The translations under genes were made by a program, and so were the position numbers. The notes beneath the pieces are model-generated. The model saw only the letters and a program-made list of their open reading frames with translations, did not search any database and was not told the DNA's origin. This document shows positions 58,390-64,000 of a DNA stretch of 64,000 bases, in pieces. The stretch's first letter is position 1; each line of letters starts with the position of its first letter. This stretch comes from Symbiodinium natans (lineage: Eukaryota; Sar; Dinophyceae; Suessiales; Symbiodiniaceae): contig CAJNDS010002564.1 of the NCBI GenBank assembly GCA_905221605.1, forward strand, positions 97,501-161,500, read 5' to 3'.

Positions 58390-59307
58390 ATGTCCAGAGC
58401 ACCTGTGCAGTCGAGACCCTCACTGCCAACAAGTGACGGGTTGGAGTCTTCTCACCCAACTTGCGATGCAGAGAGCCAGAAGGAAGGCACGGCCCGACTG
58501 GAGGGCGAAGCAGCCCGGCTTGGGGAACTCTTCCCTTATGCGAGTCCTCTTACAGCCGGCTGTGGAGTTTCTCCAGCTTTGGAAGACCAGGTAAGAAGCT
58601 CGAGCAACCTGGCAAGTGTAGAGCGAACTTGGGCCCATAGAGCCAATTGTGGTCCCAGCCAAAGCAGGACTTTCCACCAAGCACTCTGCTTTCGCTGGCA
58701 TCACAAGGGCCGGAAAGAGTGGCTGCTCCTCTCCGAGGACAGCAGCGTGTATTTTGTTCGCACCAGCAAATCCGGCAAAACAGTCCGAGCCGGACCTTGT
58801 GGGCAATGGAGATGCATGGAAGACCCAGCAGAGCTCCACGGGGGAACGGGAGGCGACCCGCCCGTGCAGTGGCTTCGCCTTTTGAACTTCAATTGCACTG
58901 GCTGTGGTAACATTCCAACCCATAACCTCAACTTCGTGCCTGGTCCTGGGGAAAGGCAACCAGCGATCTTGTATGGAGAGGATGGAAGACGCATCGAGCT
59001 CCAATGTGCCCTTTGTCTTGAAAACTTCCTGGAGTGCACGTGGAGCTGGCCGAGCTTCGATCAAGCAGTCAGGAGACAGGTGTTTCTGGACGATGCCTCC
59101 CTGGCTGACTTGCGTCAGTTAGGTCACCAAGGTACGGAGCCCGTAGAATCTTCGCTGGCGCCGCTGTCTTCTGCAGCCAGCGCACATGGCTGGACCTTCC
59201 TTGAGGAAGGGTGTTCTCAGGATCTAGACTCCCCAGAAGAAGCATGCAGCAGTGAATGGCTTGAGTGTGGCTTTGAAGACTTGGAAGACATCCCCTGGGA
59301 GGTCTGA
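58390..59307 (+). CDS. 305-residue zinc-ribbon-like protein, copy B
   Basis: Same length and architecture as copy A. Both CxxC pairs (NCTGCGN, LQCALCLENF) and the acidic end (FEDLEDIPWEV) are present. The roughly 26 differences include many conservative ones (for example VPWEV to IPWEV, KEWLF to KEWLL). There is no stop or indel over 306 codons, although the flanking DNA has gained and lost bases. This suggests selection on the protein or recent copying. Confidence 0.6.
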   Translation: MSRAPVQSRPSLPTSDGLESSHPTCDAESQKEGTARLEGEAARLGELFPYASPLTAGCGVSPALEDQVRSSSNLASVERTWAHRANCGPSQSRTFHQALCFRWHHKGRKEWLLLSEDSSVYFVRTSKSGKTVRAGPCGQWRCMEDPAELHGGTGGDPPVQWLRLLNFNCTGCGNIPTHNLNFVPGPGERQPAILYGEDGRRIELQCALCLENFLECTWSWPSFDQAVRRQVFLDDASLADLRQLGHQGTEPVESSLAPLSSAASAHGWTFLEEGCSQDLDSPEEACSSEWLECGFEDLEDIPWEV

Positions 59308-59520
59308 CCTAATACGGCCCCAACCCACTCAAATTGCAGGAGCTATGCCCTGCCAGAATCAAGGGTGAGACTCTCCCCTCCGGAATCCAATGTCATAGAG
59401 GAGACTCTCCTTTTCAAGCAAGGATGTACAAATCAAAGCGAAACTGCTTGCAATGATTGCATAAGGAAGCAGGTTAGAGCGAAAGCAGTTCAGTGCCCAG
59501 TCCCGGCACCCCCTTTTCCA

Positions 59521-59640
59521 TCCAACGGAATAGGTTCGCAGTTGTTCCGTTGGACACCCGGCAGGACTGGCCGCCATGATGCGGCCTGTGTTCAGCCTGA
59601 CACCGGTTCGGCACCCTTGCTCGGTCTGTCAAGCAGACCG
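59521..59640 (+). other. Three hairpins with compensatory changes (unit B)
   Basis: TCCAACGGAA/TTCCGTTGGA (59521-59554), GGCCGC/GCGGCC (59569-59586) and CGGTCTG/CAGACCG (59622-59640). Compared with unit A the first two stems carry substitutions that keep or improve pairing. Confidence 0.75.
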
Positions 59641-60133
59641 CTGGACCGGGTTTTCGGGCTCAGGTGCTTGCGGGTACTTTCAGGCCCAACACGGGGTTCT
59701 CGCAAACGCAGCGCACGCACGGAAAACGTCAGTACCGGTCCCTGTAGATCCTCACTGGTTGATGAGGGGAGGGTTGCGCGCTGAGATGTTGAGGAACGGA
59801 CGAGGATCCAAGTACACCGGCAGGTTGAGGCCGAGGGCATGATGCCCTGCATCAGTTTGGGGTTACCCGTGTTTGGCCTTTGAGTATTTCCTTTGCTGTC
59901 CCTGCAGGGTGTGTTGTTTTCTCCTGGTGGTGCAAGCCCAGCCAGGAGGAGCCTAGCGGCAGGCGTTGTTTGTTAGGGACCAAAACCTAGGCTGACGGAC
60001 AGCCTGAGGCACCAGATTGCGGAGGTTAAAGGCTGTGGCTCGGTGCCCGAAAGCCTGCCCAGCTGAGATGCCCAAATCAACCAAGCCCTCCCTGCGTGCA
60101 AGTGGTGTGGGTTCCTCTGGAGCCGCTGAGGTT

Positions 60134-60285
60134 GAATCAGTGAGTAAGAGCGAGAAAGTTGGTTCTTCCTCCCTGGTGAGTAAGTGCGAGAAAACCAGGT
60201 CAGCATACGGGGCAAACAGGAGCTCAGTGCTGCTGCGGCATGAGTTTCTGGGGCCTAGGTTAATAAGTGCGAGAAAGCTTAGGCC
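60134..60285 (+). other. Hairpin trio with a shared 18-nt loop (unit B)
   Basis: GAATCAG/TTGGTTC (60134-60165, two wobble pairs), CCTGG/CCAGG (60172-60199) and GGCCTAGG/CTTAGGCC (60252-60285, one wobble pair). Loops again follow TKARTAAGNGCGAGAAAR. Confidence 0.85.
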
Positions 60286-60703
60286 TGTTCCGGAGGTTGG
60301 CGACTTTTGCCAATCCACTTGTTTGCAGTTTGTACAGGCATTGCCCATGTGTCGGTTGCGGACCTTCTGCCTTTTCTGAGTGAGCCGAATGTGGGTGAGT
60401 TTCTCCCCTGTACAGGCAGGGCTTATAGGGTAGGCAGTACAGACCAGGCAGTTCAACCTGCAGAACATTTGCCTAGGGCTTTGTATAGAGCCAAACCAGT
60501 GAGTAGCCGTAGGCCGCCGAGCTTCTCGCGGAACTGGTTAAGCCCTCAATGCTTTCTCTCGGTGTTCCCTGCACATAGTTCGGCCGTGTTAAGCAGGCCA
60601 AGGACACCTCGAGAGTTTTTCCTTTTCTGTGCATAGTTAATGTTTTCCGGAACTTCGGTTCCGAAGAGCCTAACCTGGCTAGCGACGCAGCCCGCTTTCG
60701 TGT

Positions 60704-61288
60704 GATATATGTGACTGGCTCAAGTTTCGGCTCAACCCCGGTGGGGTGCACACAGTAGCTGAGCGGTAGCTGTGGTGAACCAGCCTCGAGTCCTCAAACA
60801 GTCGTTGGGGAACAGGCCCCTTTCAACCCCAGCTTGTCCGTAGTTAGAGCCATCTGTGTGTCAGTGCAAGGTGAGTCTCTCCCTTGTTGCTAGGCTGAGC
60901 AGCAAGTGAGTCTCTCCTTGTTCCCTCCGGCCTCCGGCCTGGGGTCCCCCACACCACGGCGGGCAGAGAGCGATCTCGCACCCCCGAGGTGCAGCGTTTT
61001 GGGGTAGCCGAGAGGGTTCCCTTGGAGGAATCAATCAAGCCCTATTTACAAGCCGAGTTCGAGGAGCAGCCCAGTGCCCGCGACCTCACACCGGGGCAGA
61101 GGGTCACAAACCAACTCCGTGCTTTGGCTCGTTGGTCTAAGACAAGGAACGACTGGATCGTTGACGCTGGGAAGCTTCTGTCGGAGGCCCGCCGGCAGAA
61201 GTGGTGTGCCGAACTCAACAAGTCCAACATCTGAGCCCTTTCTTCAGGCTAGGAGCCTCTGTTTTCTACTTGGCTCTTCCTGACCAAG
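60704..61288 (+). other. Partial unit C and leader of the second LINE
   Basis: Starts as the tandem units do, with the box A/B-like part, and stays alignable to about 60852 (GAGCCAT, where units A and B have their ATG). It then diverges. Two hairpins of the second type lie at 60867-60886 (CAAGG...CCTTG) and 60903-60920. An 81-codon frame at 60989-61234 (MQRFGVAERVPLEESIKPYL...) is in the same phase as ORF1 and reads well (LARWSKTRNDWIVDAGKLLS), so it may be a small upstream ORF or an extension of ORF1 broken by a stop. Confidence 0.55.
60989..61234 (+). CDS. Small upstream ORF of the second LINE, 81 residues
   Basis: Protein-like composition, with RVTNQLRALARWSKTRNDWI and EARRQKWCAELNKSNI forming a charged helical sequence. 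It ends 55 bases before the ORF1 ATG, in the same phase. No family recognised. Confidence 0.4.
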   Translation: MQRFGVAERVPLEESIKPYLQAEFEEQPSARDLTPGQRVTNQLRALARWSKTRNDWIVDAGKLLSEARRQKWCAELNKSNI

Positions 61289-62251
61289 ATGAGCTTCACA
61301 ACCTGCGAGCATTGCTACACAGGATGGGTTCCTCGCCAGGACCTAGCTTGGTATCCCACCTGTTGGCATTGTGGCAAACCGTGGAAAAAGAAGCCAAAGA
61401 AAACGGGGAATTGGTCCTGGGGCACTGAGAGGAAGTGGACGCCAGAGAGGGTGAGAATCTCCCCAAAAGCTCAAAAGGGCAACAGAGCTGTGAAGGCCCT
61501 AGATCAGGCATGGCAGCACCTGGATGAAGGAGCCCGGACTGCGTTAGAAGCGGCAGGCTGGACCCCGACGCACCCGCAACCACCCCCGGGCCTGGAAGCC
61601 AGAGGAGCCATGTCTGATCAAGAATACAAGGAGGCCGCACAGAGCCTGTGGAACGGAGCAGATGAAGCAGCCAAGATTCTGCTCAAGGAAGCCGGCATCG
61701 AGGAGCCCAAGGATGAGCAAATGGAGGAGGTTCCACCAAAAGTGCGACTTCAGAAAACAATGGCGGCCTACAAACAGAACACGAATGAGCTTCGCTCGCT
61801 CATTGCCAAGAAGGTTCAGCTCCAAAGCCGCACCGAAAGGCTCAAGGAACAGTTTGAGCAGAGTATGAAAGAACTTGCAGCAATGTCGGAGAAAATCTCC
61901 CAGAAAGAGCAGGACATCCTCAAGATCCAATCTGCAGTCAAGGAGCAGGTTGAAAAGGAGGATCAACCAAAGCAGGCCGTCGAAGCCAGCAGGCTCCTAA
62001 GATGTGCCGGCATTGCCCTCACGCCTGAGCAGCAGGCGCAGCTGAACAAGCATCTCAGGCACGAGGCTGAAGAAGGGGAGCCCCAGAATTTTCCCACCTG
62101 GAAGAAGGAGGTGGGAGTACCCGCCGAGTTGATAGGAGCTGCTTTTCCAGAGGGAACAGAGTTCGGCCCGACAAGAAGAAGATTGGATTTTCGGAGTAGC
62201 CCAACCGAGGGTCGAGCTACTCCCCTTGAAAATCAGGATGAGCACCTGTAG
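61289..62251 (+). CDS. Second LINE ORF1: zinc ribbon and coiled coil, 320 residues
   Basis: ATG at 61289. Residues 1-32 have paired Cys motifs (CEHCYTGW and CWHCGKPW), a small zinc ribbon. Residues about 165-245 form a long charged helix (LRSLIAKKVQLQSRTERLKE, MKELAAMSEKISQKEQDILK, IQSAVKEQVEKED) that should trimerise or dimerise as in LINE ORF1 proteins. The remaining part is Pro/Glu-rich. The role would be RNA binding in the LINE ribonucleoprotein; this is inferred from position and coiled coil, as no RRM is visible. Confidence 0.65.
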   Translation: MSFTTCEHCYTGWVPRQDLAWYPTCWHCGKPWKKKPKKTGNWSWGTERKWTPERVRISPKAQKGNRAVKALDQAWQHLDEGARTALEAAGWTPTHPQPPPGLEARGAMSDQEYKEAAQSLWNGADEAAKILLKEAGIEEPKDEQMEEVPPKVRLQKTMAAYKQNTNELRSLIAKKVQLQSRTERLKEQFEQSMKELAAMSEKISQKEQDILKIQSAVKEQVEKEDQPKQAVEASRLLRCAGIALTPEQQAQLNKHLRHEAEEGEPQNFPTWKKEVGVPAELIGAAFPEGTEFGPTRRRLDFRSSPTEGRATPLENQDEHL

Positions 62252-62350
62252 GGCACAGGGCCACAGAGGAGTGAGGCGCGGCACTCCCTTTGGCAAGGGC
62301 CCGAAGCGAACGCGTCACAGTTTTGCATTATAGCAGGTGGATGTGCACCG

Positions 62351-63529
62351 TTGGAGCAGCCAGTTTTTCTGCCTCCTCCGGAGGGTAACAGGCTTCGGCG
62401 CCATTGGAGGCCGAAGCAAGGAGGCAAGGAGACCCAGGGCAGCCAGGGCCCGCGGTTGAGCCCTGTGGTCAAATATGTTCTCAACAGGCTGGACTCCGCC
62501 TGCAAGACTCACATGACCATGGCTCACGAAGAGCAAGCCCCAGTTCCCACACAAGGGTTTGGGGCGCAATTTTGCAGCACTCCGAATACTCTCGACTCTG
62601 ACCGAGGAGCTACTCCCCTGCTCTTGCCGGCGGATACGGAGCATGAAGAGAGTTTCTCCTTCAGCACGCAGGAGCAGCCTGTTTGTGCAGAAGGTTCGGC
62701 TAGTGCAAACAAGTGGCTTTCTAGGAGTAGGAGAAAGACCACTCCCAGAAAGACAGCACTGGCCTTTGTAAAAGCGGAGTCGCCAGTCGGCCTCAGTGGC
62801 CCCAAATTCTTTCCCGCGTCCTTGCTAGACGACAGCGACATGACGCAAACCCCAGCAACTTGTACAGCTTCAGTGGGAACCAGACTACCTTCAGGGCATA
62901 CTGGTCAAAAAACTAGGAAGAAGCATGTCCTTGTGGAACCACGAAACCGAAAGCAAGCCAAGCTGTGGCACAAGTTAGAGGTTCAACTCGATGGACAGCA
63001 CGCCATCAGCGCCGAAGCCGAAGAGACGATCATTGAACTAGCGGAACAAGCCCCTCAGAACGAGGGGCTTTTGGAGCACTGGACTTTGGAGCAGCTTTTC
63101 AGCTGTGCTTCTCGAGGCCCGTCGGTAGGGGTATCACCCTTGAGGATGGCTCTCAAGGACGTGCAACAGCAGCTAAGCCTTCCCTCCAAAGAACCACTTC
63201 ACATTCGCTCTTCCAATGTCACCAGTTGGAGGGCGGAAATTGTAACTTGGCTTGACCAACTCAAGGAGCCGGTTGTGTGCCTTCAAGAAACCCACCTTAT
63301 CGGAGACTCAAGAGAGTCAGCGGCCCGGAAAGCAGCACGATGCGGCTACGAGTTGCATGGCGGGTCGGGCTCCCCTGGTCAAGGGAAAGGAGTCCTCGGA
63401 GGTACGGGGATCTTGGTTCGTAAGCATTGGCAAGCCCGTTTCTCGAGGGAGGCGGCTTCACTGCAGTTGCGGTCAGAACAAGACAGGCGGAGATTGCATG
63501 CTTCAGCGTCTATTTGCGGTCAGGTGTAG
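62351..63529 (+). pseudogene. Second LINE ORF2, start and first half of the endonuclease
   Basis: A 392-codon frame. The first 280 residues are a linker. The EEP endonuclease begins at LHIRSSNVTSWRAEIVTWL (catalytic Asn) and has VVCLQETHLI (catalytic Glu). At about 63445-63465 the protein-like sequence moves to another phase, and this frame ends at 63529 in a non-homologous tail. So the copy carries a frameshift, or the sequence lost or gained a base. Confidence 0.7.
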
Positions 63530-64000
63530 CGTATGATTCGCACCCAAACGCTGAAATCCTGTCCCGCCTAATGGCAAATATAAAGGCTCACTCTGGGCAC
63601 TGGTTTGCCATAGGGGATTGGAATGTGGCTCCAGAGGAGCTCCTGGCCAGCAACATCCTCAGTGAACTACAAGCTTACCCGATCGTGACTGGGCAGGCTA
63701 CGTGTGATAGCGGCAACGAACTTGACTACTGCATCTGCAGCAGCAAGCTCAGGAGCATCTCCAGCATTGCAGCAGATTGGACTGCCCCACATCGGCCCCA
63801 CTCTAGCCTGATCCTCACTTGCGATACGATGGGGGGCCAGTGTAAGGTTTTCCAGCTTCCTGCGTATGGACCTGTTGGTGAAGTGGCAGGGTGCAGCAGG
63901 AAAATGCCGTGCATCACGCATATCAAGTGGATGGGGCGTGAGATTTCTGATGAAGTCTCGCTGGCATTTGCCGCCCTGGCCCAAGAGTGTTCGGCAACGG
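63460..64000 (+). CDS. Second LINE ORF2, continuation of the endonuclease (partial)
   Basis: In the phase of base 63541 the sequence resumes as RQAEIACFSVYLRSG, then WFAIGDWNVAPEEL (the GDxN motif), ELDYCICSSK (D...) and PHRPHSSLIL (His motif), all in the order of the EEP fold. It stays open to the window end, where RT should begin. The frame is not opened by its own ATG; it continues the previous entry after the frameshift. Confidence 0.7.

Larger units (their letters stand above)
58250..60703 (+). repeat. Tandem unit B, 2,454 bp
   Basis: Second full copy of the unit, shorter than unit A by 51 bases owing to small indels in the non-coding part. Ends where the GATATATGTGACTGGCTCAAG start recurs. 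Confidence 0.85.
60704..64000 (+). mobile_element. Second LINE (5' part; cut by window end)
   Basis: Coiled-coil ORF1 followed by an EEP endonuclease frame in the plus orientation. The reverse transcriptase should lie beyond 64,000. It differs in sequence from the LINE at 44-54.6 kb. The tandem units upstream probably belong to it. Confidence 0.75.

Overview
This window looks like nuclear DNA of a dinoflagellate, most likely close to Symbiodiniaceae. The signs are: many internal TTTAGGG/CCCTAAA arrays (the dinoflagellate telomere unit); a gene whose introns fit GA...AG borders followed by G; an intronless gene with a ubiquitin-like N-terminus and 23 ankyrin repeats; Ty1/copia and LINE elements carrying unusual extra domains; and long non-coding tracts. 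Nothing points to a prokaryote. The assignment is an inference, because no rRNA gene or full spliced leader was seen.

Layout. 1-4008 (minus): a receptor-like gene with a signal peptide, about 23 BspA/DUF285-type repeats, a Cys-rich stalk, one membrane span and an intracellular part that runs off the window. It carries one in-frame TGA. 4-18 kb: mostly unrecognised, with degenerate G-rich repeats and a foldback MITE-like element at 7.55 kb. 18.2-20.8 kb (minus): the ankyrin gene. 21-30 kb: telomere-like arrays in both orientations, palindromes and microsatellites, plus a few weak exon candidates. 30.6-31.3 kb (minus): an Arg/Asp/Ser-repeat protein. 31.8-33.0 kb (minus): a secreted or membrane-anchored protein, with a decayed copy of its C-terminus just upstream.

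36.3-55.5 kb: a degenerate plus-strand Ty1/copia element (gag, zinc knuckle, protease, integrase, RT, RNase H, extra C-terminal domain). It is split inside RNase H by a 10.6 kb LINE at 44,030-54,613. The split is precise: both sides carry the same 13-bp target-site duplication, the LINE ends in an A-rich tail, and the copia frame resumes afterwards. The LINE has one 3,363-codon frame holding an AP-type endonuclease, reverse transcriptase, C2H2-like zinc fingers and, at its C-terminus, what looks like an intact ubiquitin-specific protease (Cys, QHDA and His boxes). Between the fingers and the protease a different frame (52,480-53,649) looks like the real coding frame, though both frames are open. 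This LINE-borne deubiquitinase is the best candidate for an undescribed system.

55.74-64 kb: two complete 2.5-kb tandem units and part of a third lead into a second LINE (coiled-coil ORF1, then an endonuclease ORF with one frameshift, cut by the window end). Each unit encodes the same 305-residue zinc-ribbon-like protein and carries a set of DNA/RNA hairpins. Some hairpins are preserved by compensatory or wobble changes, and one trio shares an 18-nt loop on unrelated stems. A second hairpin type occurs in the units and in the LINE leader and ORF1, which suggests that the units are the LINE's own 5' repeats.
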